From positions 1-64,000 of the forward strand of contig NZ_JACLAF010000018.1 in the NCBI RefSeq assembly GCF_015355625.1: a stretch of 64,000 nt of DNA, read 5' to 3'. The DNA comes from Tamlana sp. I1 (GTDB taxonomy: Bacteria; Bacteroidota; Bacteroidia; Flavobacteriales; Flavobacteriaceae). Under the pieces are notes generated by a model. It did not search any database. It was given only the letters and a program-made list of their open reading frames with translations, and had not been told where the DNA came from. The translations under genes were made by a program, and so were the position numbers. This document shows, in pieces, positions 36,181 through 44,654 of this stretch (its first letter is position 1; each line of letters begins with the position of its first letter).

Positions 36181-39100
36181 TTAAGGTGTTTTAATAAACT
36201 GCAAATAATCACTGTTTTTTGCTGCAATGATATAGTTTTGGTTACCTATTTGTATTGGCACTAAATCTTTTACATCGCCAGGGGCGTAAAAACCACTTTT
36301 TCTGGTTGGTACAGGGGAGAAATTACCTTTACCATCGCCTTCTAAAAATAGGCCGTTACTCGAGTCGTTTCTAGGGGTTTCTACTTCCGAAGCATAAAGG
36401 TTTCCAGCCGTAATAATATCAAGGTTATTATCGCCATTAAAATCTTTTACAATAATTTGATTAATGCTAGATAGTTGGGCCAGATTAGGTAGATTATGTA
36501 TTACAAATTCCCCATCTTTATTTTCTAAATATGCACTAGCAAATGTTTTTGCTTGGTAATGTAATGCCTTTTTTAAATCCCTTTCTGTATAAACATCTAC
36601 AAGTGTTGCTGTAGAAAATTCGGTGTAATTTTTAAACTTTTTCTTGATAGCAGGAATTTGTTGCGAAGAACAAGAACGCCCACGAACAGGGAACTTTTCA
36701 CCATCGTTAAAATAGCTTAAAACGATATCGTTTTTCTGGTTTTTATCAAAATCATTCACATAGATATCAAAGGTTTCTTTTTCATTCGCCTGGTATTTGT
36801 AATTGGTTCCTAAATTTCCAACAACATAATCCATGTCGCCATCTTTATCAAAATCACCTTGCTGTATGCTAAACCACCAGCCTGTAGTGTTGGCAAGCCC
36901 AACTTTTTCGGTCACATTTTCAAATGTACCGTTTGTGTTTTTAAATACGGTAATAGGCATCCATTCGCCTGTTAGAATTAAATCGATGGCGCCGTCTTGA
37001 TCATAATCCGTCCAAACAGCACTAGTTACTAGGCCTAAATTTTCTAATTCTGGTGCTATTGTTTTAGTTACGTCTTTAAACTTTGGCTGCCCATTGCTGC
37101 TTATATTTTCTAAGATATAACTATTAGCAGGTGTAGGGTAATTGCCAGGAACAAGTCTGCCTGCAACAAATAAATCAAGGTCACCATCTTTATCAAAATC
37201 ATGGCTAAACACACGTGAACCACTGGTAATCATTTTAGGTAAAGCCGAAGTTGCTTTAGTAAAGTTTCCTTTTCCGTCGTTTACATATAAGCGGTCTTGT
37301 AGCAGCGGATTATCGCGTGTAAACTCGTTACCACCACTAACCATATAAATATCATTGTCGCCATCGCCATCGGCATCAAAAATAAGCGCACCTAAATCTT
37401 CCGAAAGGCGATCCTTTTTAAGGGCAGGCGTATTTTGTTTTTTGAAACCTTTTTCTTCTTGAAGGTAAATAGCAGCTTCATATTGATGTGCGCCACCAAC
37501 AATAAAATCGTCTAAGCCATCACCATTTAAATCACCAACCGCTAAGGCAGGACCAAATGTTGAGGTTTTATGCGGTATTAAAACTTCATGTTCAAAATCG
37601 TCAAAAATATTTTCAATATGTTGGTGCTTAACAACGATGGTGCTATCGTTTTCGGTTGAAAATAACGTTTTTTCTTTTGCTTTTTCAATAGGTACTAACT
37701 TGGCATCATTATAATTTACAGTAAGAATTTGATTTTTATCAATATTGGAAATCATTTGCGATTTGCCATCTGGCCATACAATTTTAAGATGATCTGCCTT
37801 TTCAGCTTGTCCCAAACCAAAATGTAACTCTGGAGCTACCGAAGATTGAAAACCTCTACTTAAGGTCATTTCTTGAAATTGGTTCATGTTATTAACAGCC
37901 AAGGTTGCTTTTACACCAATACCAAATTTATTTTTATCGGAACCTTTAAAACGCAGGGTGATAAAGTTGTTTTTTTCTGCACTTTTGTTTTCAAAAATGG
38001 TGGTTGTGTCGTCAATATTGCTGGTTATTATTTCTAAATCACCATCGTTGTCTAAATCTACATAAACACAACCGTTCGAGAAACCTTCATAAATTAATCC
38101 CCAATCGTCATTCATTTTTTTGAAGGTTAAATCGCCGTTATTTTTAAAAACGAAGTTGTCTATTTTTTCCGAAGGAATGGCAAGACTTTTTTGTAGTAGG
38201 CTATCTGTAGGGTTTCTGTTTTTACCTATTGCTCGGAAATAATCTTGGTTATTAATTTCACGACGTGTACCGTTGGATACAAAAATATCTTTCCAGCCAT
38301 CGTTATCTAAATCAACAAATAGAGGCCCCCAAGACCAATCGGTGCTTGATAATCCGGCGATACGAGAAACATTGCTAAAATCTGGAATAGTACCGTTAAT
38401 CATATTGCCGTTATTCATTTGCAACTCATTTTGCATGTATTGGTAATGAAATCCTGCATCTACGGTATTCCAAAAAAGCGAAGGGTTCATACTTGCCATG
38501 TTCGCTTTTTGGCGGCGATTATCTTTAGCCATCATGTCTACCTGAATAATATCTAATAAGGCATCATTGTTAAAGTCTGCAATATCTGCCCCCATGCCAT
38601 AAAATGCAGTTTGTTTGGTGGCTTCTTTAATGTGTTCGCTAAACGTTCCGTTTTTATTATTGATGTACATTAAATCTGGCGAGCTAAAATCTTGTGACAC
38701 ATATAAATCTGGCCAGCCATCATTATTTAAATCACCTACCGTAGCACTAAGGCTTAAGCCAAAGCTTCGTAAGTTAGCTTCGTCGGTAACATTGGTAAAT
38801 GTATCGCCGTCGTTGCGGAATAGTTTGTTAGTTTCCTCATCAGAAGGATCGTGCATTTTGTTAAGATAGTAGCTAGCAAGCGCGTTAAAGCGCGTTGGCG
38901 GGTAGTTGGCCACATATAGATCTAAATCACCATCTTGGTCGTAGTCAAAGAAGGTTGCTTGTACCGAATTACCGATATCATCGATACCGTATTTAGCAGC
39001 ACTTTCGGTAAATGTTGAATCGCCATTATTGATGAAAAGTTGATTGTTTCTAGGGCCAAATTTACCGCCTACCGAGCAGTAAATATCTAGAAAACCATCG

Positions 39101-39477
39101 TTGTTTACATCGGCCATAGTCACCCCTGTATACCAACGGTCGTCTCCAAAAACATTGGCTTTTTCGGTAATATCTTCAAATTGAAGATTGCCTTTGTTGA
39201 GGTATAATTTATTTTGAACTTGATTTCCAGTAAAATATAAATCTATAAGACCATCATTATTTATATCACCAGCAGAAACACCTGCGCCCATATAAATATA
39301 ACCGTAGGTGAAATAGTTTAAAGAGTCATTTTCAACAAGGTCGTTGGAGAAGGTGATGCCTGTTTTTTTTGCATCTAATTTTGTGAATAATTTAGTGGTT
39401 TGGTTGGTGTCATTTTTTTTGTTGGAGCAAGCAAAAAAACTTAATGCTAAAAAAATGAGTGCTATAGATTTTTTCAT
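36181..39477 (-). CDS. CRTAC1-like FG-GAP/VCBS repeat lipoprotein with ASPIC/UnbV domain
   Basis: This is a 1098-aa surface or periplasmic lipoprotein. The ATG at 39477 is chosen over one 27 bases upstream because it begins the lipoprotein signal (MKKSIALIFLALSFFAC). It consists mainly of FG-GAP beta-propeller blades with calcium-loop motifs (DINNDGLIDLYF, DVNNDGFLDIYC, DYDQDGDLDLYV, DLNNDGWPDLYV, DLDNDGDLEIIT, DLNGDGLDDFIVG). Between two propeller sections is an ASPIC/UnbV domain (SRGFQSSVAPELHFGLG, HLKIVWPDGKSQ; about residues 520-600). Such proteins are common next to SusCD and sulfatase genes in Bacteroidota. Their role is unproven, with glycan binding or adhesion the usual guess. No catalytic motif is seen. 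Confidence 0.88.
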   Translation of the reverse strand: MKKSIALIFLALSFFACSNKKNDTNQTTKLFTKLDAKKTGITFSNDLVENDSLNYFTYGYIYMGAGVSAGDINNDGLIDLYFTGNQVQNKLYLNKGNLQFEDITEKANVFGDDRWYTGVTMADVNNDGFLDIYCSVGGKFGPRNNQLFINNGDSTFTESAAKYGIDDIGNSVQATFFDYDQDGDLDLYVANYPPTRFNALASYYLNKMHDPSDEETNKLFRNDGDTFTNVTDEANLRSFGLSLSATVGDLNNDGWPDLYVSQDFSSPDLMYINNKNGTFSEHIKEATKQTAFYGMGADIADFNNDALLDIIQVDMMAKDNRRQKANMASMNPSLFWNTVDAGFHYQYMQNELQMNNGNMINGTIPDFSNVSRIAGLSSTDWSWGPLFVDLDNDGWKDIFVSNGTRREINNQDYFRAIGKNRNPTDSLLQKSLAIPSEKIDNFVFKNNGDLTFKKMNDDWGLIYEGFSNGCVYVDLDNDGDLEIITSNIDDTTTIFENKSAEKNNFITLRFKGSDKNKFGIGVKATLAVNNMNQFQEMTLSRGFQSSVAPELHFGLGQAEKADHLKIVWPDGKSQMISNIDKNQILTVNYNDAKLVPIEKAKEKTLFSTENDSTIVVKHQHIENIFDDFEHEVLIPHKTSTFGPALAVGDLNGDGLDDFIVGGAHQYEAAIYLQEEKGFKKQNTPALKKDRLSEDLGALIFDADGDGDNDIYMVSGGNEFTRDNPLLQDRLYVNDGKGNFTKATSALPKMITSGSRVFSHDFDKDGDLDLFVAGRLVPGNYPTPANSYILENISSNGQPKFKDVTKTIAPELENLGLVTSAVWTDYDQDGAIDLILTGEWMPITVFKNTNGTFENVTEKVGLANTTGWWFSIQQGDFDKDGDMDYVVGNLGTNYKYQANEKETFDIYVNDFDKNQKNDIVLSYFNDGEKFPVRGRSCSSQQIPAIKKKFKNYTEFSTATLVDVYTERDLKKALHYQAKTFASAYLENKDGEFVIHNLPNLAQLSSINQIIVKDFNGDNNLDIITAGNLYASEVETPRNDSSNGLFLEGDGKGNFSPVPTRKSGFYAPGDVKDLVPIQIGNQNYIIAAKNSDYLQFIKTP

Positions 39478-39716
39478 TTTTATATAATTTATTGGACTAA
39501 ACATACCACTTCCTATTTAAATTTTTAAAAAATGTAGTTTTAAATCCTTTTGAATTTATAAAACAGGAAAAAATACATGAATTTAGTTTGGTTAAGTGGT
39601 TGTGTTTTAGGTGATTGTTTAGGTGTATGAATTTACCTCGTTTTTAAATGTATTGTTGTTTTTGAAGAAAATAATTAGAATACCACAAAAAATGAGTACG
39701 TATTTTTATTAGTAAC

Positions 39717-40757
39717 TTATTTTAGTTCTAAATAAAACTCCATAGTTCTGTATGTGTCTACATCAGGATAGCCATTTGTAGTTGGTGCTAAAGTTTCATA
39801 ATGGTTTTTAGGAAACAGAGATTCGGTAACTAATTTGTTATAATCTTTAGGGTTTTTTGGAGGGGTTGCATTTTCAATCATTGTGGGAGGTAAGGTGCCA
39901 TTGCCTTCTCTTCTAATACCCCAGCGAATCAAGCCGTTTTCATCTTTTACAAATTCAGCGGGTTCTTTGGTGTGGACTGTGGTACTTATAGACCAAGCAA
40001 TACCTCGGTCCTTTCCAGGAGTGGTGAAACCTACAATAAAAGCATAGCGTTTGCCACCTTCTAAGGTAATTTCGGCATCGTTAAAAAAATCGAATTTTAA
40101 ATATCGTAAATGTCCTTCTTGTTCGCCGAAAGGTTTGTTATCTCTTGGGTAGGCTGTTTGGGTTGTAGCAGGAATGTTAGGACAAATTCCCGCAACCATT
40201 TTATGTAAAACGATATATTTATCACCTTCAATGAAATCGTCGCAACGATTAAATTGATGATCAAATCCATGAGTGGCTAAATCACCTTTATATGTACCAT
40301 TTTCATTGATTTTTAAAGGCTGATTTTTGCTTGTTTTTACTTCATAAAAAAGCACATATAGTTGTGCGCCAGAAGCCCCTTTCATAAATGCATTCCTGCC
40401 TTTTGAAGTACGCAAAACGAGAGCATCAATGGTTATATTTTTCCCTTTAGGAACATTAAAAACTTGACCCATATCTCTATTTCTTTGAAAATAGCCATAA
40501 CCATTACTATTCGGGCTATCTTTCCAACGTAAATGAGCTTCATCGGTATTTCTAATACTGGTATTTCCATGGTTTACGTCTTCACTAGGAATAGGGAAGT
40601 AGAGTCCTTTTTCTAGTTTATCTAGCGGAAGTTTATAGGTTTTTCCAAGGTCGACAATGTTCAAATTTTCTTGTGCTGTTATTTTAGGTGTATAAAAAAT
40701 AAAAGCCGTTATTAATGAAATAGGAATCCATTTTAATTTAGAAGTGGTTAATTTCAT
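39717..40757 (-). CDS. Exported protein of unrecognised family
   Basis: This 346-aa protein has a signal peptide (ISLITAFIFYTPKITAQEN). I do not recognise a family. It is rich in beta structure with conserved-looking aromatic and glycine patches: DKLEKGLYFPIPSEDVNHGN, DEAHLRWKDSPNSNGYGY, MGQVFNVPKG, HGFDHQFNRCDDF, and a jelly-roll-like segment LEGGKRYAFIVGFTTPGKD. It contains two well-separated Cys residues that could pair. The fold suggests a carbohydrate-binding or sugar-hydrolase-associated beta-sandwich, but no active site is visible. It is preceded by a candidate promoter at 40822-40829. The CRTAC1-like gene lies downstream on the same strand after a 239-base gap. Confidence 0.7.
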   Translation of the reverse strand: MKLTTSKLKWIPISLITAFIFYTPKITAQENLNIVDLGKTYKLPLDKLEKGLYFPIPSEDVNHGNTSIRNTDEAHLRWKDSPNSNGYGYFQRNRDMGQVFNVPKGKNITIDALVLRTSKGRNAFMKGASGAQLYVLFYEVKTSKNQPLKINENGTYKGDLATHGFDHQFNRCDDFIEGDKYIVLHKMVAGICPNIPATTQTAYPRDNKPFGEQEGHLRYLKFDFFNDAEITLEGGKRYAFIVGFTTPGKDRGIAWSISTTVHTKEPAEFVKDENGLIRWGIRREGNGTLPPTMIENATPPKNPKDYNKLVTESLFPKNHYETLAPTTNGYPDVDTYRTMEFYLELK

Positions 40758-41533
40758 GGTAAGAAGTATTTAGTTTTTGGTTAGTTGAAAAGTTTTAAAG
40801 CTTATTTTATTTATCACATGACAAAAATACAATACATTAAAAATCAAAAAAATTAGTATTATGACGATTGCGGTAAAGGATAGATTTTTAGTATATTATA
40901 ATAATATCTCGAGCTACTGTTCTGATGAAGAAAGCCAATGCTGTCACTAAAAATAGTAAATTAATTTCTGTTCTCAACACCTATTTCCATGGAAAAGTAA
41001 ATTTAGCCTGAGTAAAACTTCATCCCGTTTGCGTAGGGCTTTTTAAAGCTTTTAGATTTAATTTTATTTCATAGGCTTTTTCTAAGGGAGTTATTAATAT
41101 TAAATTTAGGATATTAATGTACTGCTTAGTAATTTAATTTTGGTGTAAGGTGTTGGCGTTTAGTTGTTAATCGGTTTTGTGTTTGAAGCTGTTTATTTGC
41201 TTTAAAGGTATCAGCTAAGAATTAAAATACGTATTAAAAAAATATTTCAAAAAAACGACAGATTTTTCTCTCTTAATTAGATTGTAACAGCTTAAAAGTT
41301 TGCTTTTATCATTTTATTTTGTTATAAAAATTTTGTTTTATATGCTGTTTTAAGTCTGTACTTATTAAGTATGACGTAAGTTTTGGTCGGTTTTACCGAA
41401 ATTGTTATGAAATTAAAATTGAAGTCTTTTAATTAAATAATTCGTTATAAATGGTCTTTTAATTTAGAAATCCATAAGATTTTACGCTTTTGTTTGTGGA
41501 ATTTTGATGCAAACCAACTACTAACTTATTATT
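40758..41533. other. Long divergent intergenic region
   Basis: These 776 bases between the unrecognised exported protein and the glycosidase pseudogene contain no credible gene. The palindrome TACTTATTAAGTA (41359-41371), matching the one at 5-17 in reverse complement, lies 162 bases before the pseudogene start and may be its old operator. A candidate minus-strand -7 box is at 40822-40829. The remainder is AT-rich sequence in which I see nothing else. Confidence 0.4.
40822..40829 (-). promoter_or_regulatory. Candidate -7 promoter box for the 346-aa exported protein
   Basis: On the minus strand this reads TATTTTTG, matching TAnnTTTG, about 65 bases before the ATG. A TTTG lies 15 bases further upstream (40845-40848), slightly closer than the usual -33 spacing. 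Confidence 0.4.
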
Positions 41534-42207
41534 ATGAAGACAAAAATTACTTTTTTATATTATTTGTGCTGTATATATTCAGGATTAGCACAAATTAGTG
41601 TTACCGAAGGGGCACTAACTCCAAATAACCCTGATATCATAGGTTGTAATAATAATACAACCCTTATTGAAGAACCTTGGAATAATCCAAATCTCATTAA
41701 TTCACTTGAGGAAACAAGAATGAGTACCTTAAGGTATCCAGGAGGTACGGTTTCTGAAAACTGGGATTTTAGGAATGATACCTTTTTTCCAGACAAAGGT
41801 ACCCCAGGAAGCGATGACGGATGGGTTGATACCTCTAAAATGATTGGCTTTGCCAAGTCTATTATTGTAAATGGAACAGGGAAAACAAACTCTATAGAAA
41901 ATTTTGCTAAGGCGTAAAAAGGTAACCGTTGTCAGACTCATAATTTGTATTATACCCAAATCCAGCATCAGATTTTATAAACCTTTCGATAACAAATTCA
42001 ACGCATAAAAAGGCTAGTCAAAAAATTGAAGCTGTTAAAATTTATGATATTTCCGGAAGAAGTGTGAAAGATTACCATCATATGATGGATCATGCTGTTC
42101 AAAATAAATTACAAATTTCTATAGAAAATCTATCAAAGGGGCTTTATCTTCTTCGAGCCTATTTTGGAGATGGATCTTCAAACTCAAAATTATTTGAAGT
42201 GAAGTAA
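41534..42207 (+). pseudogene. Remnant of a T9SS-secreted clan GH-A glycosidase
   Basis: The first 127 codons (41534-41917) encode a signal peptide (YSGLAQISV) and the N-terminus of a glycosidase: NPDIIGCNNN, EEPWNNPNLINSL, LRYPGGTVSENWDF, SIENFAKA, then a stop. The same blocks occur in the intact enzyme at 55348 (YPDMIGVNGN, NQPWDNANLVNAV, FRYPAGSLGNYWDW, TLENFAKGQKK). Aligning the two suggests the stop arose from CAA to TAA. Right after it, in another frame (from about 41950 to 42207), comes a complete type A T9SS sorting domain (LYPNPASDFINLSI ... LSKGLYLLRAYF ... KLFEVK). The catalytic middle, roughly 1 kb, is missing. The terminator downstream is intact, so the loss seems recent. Confidence 0.85.
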
Positions 42208-42234
42208 ATATTAACTAAATTATTGTAAAAAAGT

Positions 42235-42273
42235 AAACCTGTTGTACAATCATGTGCAACAGGTTTGTTTTTT
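42235..42273 (+). terminator. Terminator after the glycosidase pseudogene
   Basis: A perfect 10-bp stem (AAACCTGTTG with CAACAGGTTT) around a 12-base loop is followed by GTTTTTT. It still sits 27 bases after the stop of the retained sorting domain. The 395-base gap 42208-42602 otherwise holds only a candidate -7 box. Confidence 0.85.
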
Positions 42274-42569
42274 ATATGGGCTAATGTTATGCTTGTTTTT
42301 TCATTTTTGAAGTCGGCACAGGTTTTAGTTTTCCATTATATTTTTAAGCGTTGTTAAGTTAAATTGGACTGTTTTTTATCTTCATTTAGACATTAATAAC
42401 TCTGTTTTTTCTAATAAAAATTACTTGAAATTTGAGTATGATAAATAAAGGAGGTCTTTATAACGAAAATTCGGTGGTTTCTTCGTAAAAGCTAGTAAAA
42501 TCAACGGTTTTAAGTGGTAAAATTTTCTTTTTATTTGTAAAACCAAATAGTATGTAGCTGCTTGAGCTT

Positions 42570-42577
42570 TAGTTTTG
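42570..42577 (+). promoter_or_regulatory. Candidate -7 promoter box for GH97
   Basis: TAGTTTTG matches TAnnTTTG, 25 bases before the GH97 ATG. No TTTG is found at normal -33 spacing, so it is a weak call. Confidence 0.3.
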
Positions 42578-42602
42578 AACTAATCAAAAATTATAGTTTA
42601 TA

Positions 42603-44651
42603 ATGAATAACAGGTCTACTTTAGCTTTAATAGTTTTAATTTTATTTACTATTAGTTGCTCACAAAAAAAGTCAAATTCCTATGGTGTAAATTCTCCAGA
42701 TGGTAAAATAGGTTTAATGGTATCGTGTGACAATGCCAACGGAAATTTAAGTTACCATGTGTCTTTTAATGATAGTATAAAAATAACAGAGTCTTTAATG
42801 GGATTTGTTGCTAAACAGGAAGGTGATTTAATGTCATCTTGGTCTGTAGTGAATGATTCTCTTAAAACGTTTAGCGAAACATGGACACCTGTTTTAGGTC
42901 GCTTAAACAAGGTTAAAAATAATTACAATGAACTTTCGTTGGATTTAATACATAAGCTCGATCATTCTAAAAAAATGGTTTTGCGTTTTCGAGTTTTTAA
43001 TGATGGTATAGGGTTTAGGTACGAGATCCCAGAATGGTCTAAAAGTGACTCTTTATATATCTTAGAAGAGTCAACCGAATTCAATTTTAAAAACGATTCG
43101 GAGGTTTTGTGGAGCAGTGCTCATTTTACACAATATCAAAAACCTTATCATCACACTAAAATTTCTGAAATAGATTCATCTCACACACCAATAACCGTTC
43201 GAGATGTAGACGGTACTTTGCTTGCCATACATCAAGCAGCGATTAAGGATTATCCCGACATGAAACTTCAACATGTTGATGGGGCCAAATTACGTGCCCA
43301 CCTAACACCATGGAAAAAAGGGCCAGCCGTAAAAGCTGCCATACCTTTTAATACGCCATGGCGAACTATTCAAATAACCGATAACACCGAAAGTTTATTA
43401 AAATCTTATTTAATAGAGAATCTTAATGAGCCATTAGCATTAGAAAATACCGATTATATAAAACCTTATAAGTATATGGGGATTTGGTGGGAAATGCACA
43501 TTGGAACGCATACCTGGAGTATGGATGATAGACATGGAGCAACCACTGCGCGAACTAAAAAATTAATTGATTTTGCAGCAGAACATGGCATTGATGCCGT
43601 CTTGGCGGAAGGCTGGAATGTAAAAGAGGATATATTTGCTGAGTATGGCGATAACCTGCCTTATAGTTTTACTAAAGCTGCTAGCGATTTTGATTTAGAA
43701 GACATTGTTAGCTATGCCAAGCATAAGGGGGTAGACTTTATTATACATAATGAAACTTTAGGGAAGATTTTTGATTATGAAACCCAATTAGATTCGGCTT
43801 ATACATTATACAAAAAAATAGGAATTACAGGTATGAAAACAGGCTATTCTGGAGCATTACCAGGCGGAGAATGGCGTCACGGACAATTTATGTCGAAGCA
43901 TTACGAAAAAGTGATTAAAAAAGCGGCTGAGTATGAGCTCATGGTAAATGCGCATGAACCTATAATACCATCTGGCTTGGATAGAACATACCCTAATTAT
44001 GTAACGAGTGAAGCGGTTAGAGGTAGTGAAATGGAAGCGTGGTCTGATGGTAATCCCGTAGGTCATCCTGTGCATTTGGCGTATACGCGTTTGCTAGCCG
44101 GACCTATGGATTATACGCCTGGAATTTTTGATATAAAATTAAAGCGTTTTGCAAAAGAAAAAGTAATTTGGCATCCAAAAGACGATGGGCTACCTAAACG
44201 AATACATACCACTTTATCTGCGCAGTTAGCACTTTATGTCGTTTTATATAGTCCTTGGCAGATGGTTGCCGATCTTCCAGAGAATTACGAAGGGGAAAAG
44301 GCATTTGAGTTTATTGAAGAGGTTCCTACTGTTTGGGATGATGTTAAAGTACTAAGCGACGATTTTGGCAAACATATCGTTATAGCTAGGAAAAAAGGTG
44401 ATAATTGGTACATCGGTGGGGTAAACGGAGTAGATCCTGTAACAACCAGCGTTGCTCTTAGTTTTCTAGACTCTAACGCCACTTATAAAATGAAAAAGTA
44501 TGCAGATGGTGAAGAAACCGATTATGAAAATTCACCAGAAAAGTATGAGTTTAACGAGCGCATGGTTTCCCAGTCGGATGCTCTACAAATTAAAATGGTA
44601 AAAGGTGGCGGATTTGCTGTTTCCTTAACTCTAATTGACAAAACGAAATAA
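42603..44651 (+). CDS. GH97 glycoside hydrolase, lipoprotein
   Basis: This is a 682-aa enzyme of family GH97 (SusB family; calcium-dependent alpha-glucosidases and alpha-galactosidases) with a lipoprotein signal (VLILFTISC). The N-terminal beta-supersandwich has VNSPDGKIGLMVSCDNANGN and DGIGFRYEIP. The TIM barrel contains MGIWWEMHIGTHTWSM and VNAHEPIIPSGLDRTYPNYV. The C-terminal domain ends near residue 680. At the barrel strand where retaining members carry the Asp nucleophile (GIKVDF-type), this protein reads GMKTGYSGALPGG with no Asp, which would put it with the inverting, SusB-like group; that reading is inference. It is followed after three bases by a sulfatase, so the pair is co-transcribed. 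Confidence 0.9.
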   Translation: MNNRSTLALIVLILFTISCSQKKSNSYGVNSPDGKIGLMVSCDNANGNLSYHVSFNDSIKITESLMGFVAKQEGDLMSSWSVVNDSLKTFSETWTPVLGRLNKVKNNYNELSLDLIHKLDHSKKMVLRFRVFNDGIGFRYEIPEWSKSDSLYILEESTEFNFKNDSEVLWSSAHFTQYQKPYHHTKISEIDSSHTPITVRDVDGTLLAIHQAAIKDYPDMKLQHVDGAKLRAHLTPWKKGPAVKAAIPFNTPWRTIQITDNTESLLKSYLIENLNEPLALENTDYIKPYKYMGIWWEMHIGTHTWSMDDRHGATTARTKKLIDFAAEHGIDAVLAEGWNVKEDIFAEYGDNLPYSFTKAASDFDLEDIVSYAKHKGVDFIIHNETLGKIFDYETQLDSAYTLYKKIGITGMKTGYSGALPGGEWRHGQFMSKHYEKVIKKAAEYELMVNAHEPIIPSGLDRTYPNYVTSEAVRGSEMEAWSDGNPVGHPVHLAYTRLLAGPMDYTPGIFDIKLKRFAKEKVIWHPKDDGLPKRIHTTLSAQLALYVVLYSPWQMVADLPENYEGEKAFEFIEEVPTVWDDVKVLSDDFGKHIVIARKKGDNWYIGGVNGVDPVTTSVALSFLDSNATYKMKKYADGEETDYENSPEKYEFNERMVSQSDALQIKMVKGGGFAVSLTLIDKTK

Positions 44652-44654
44652 TCA

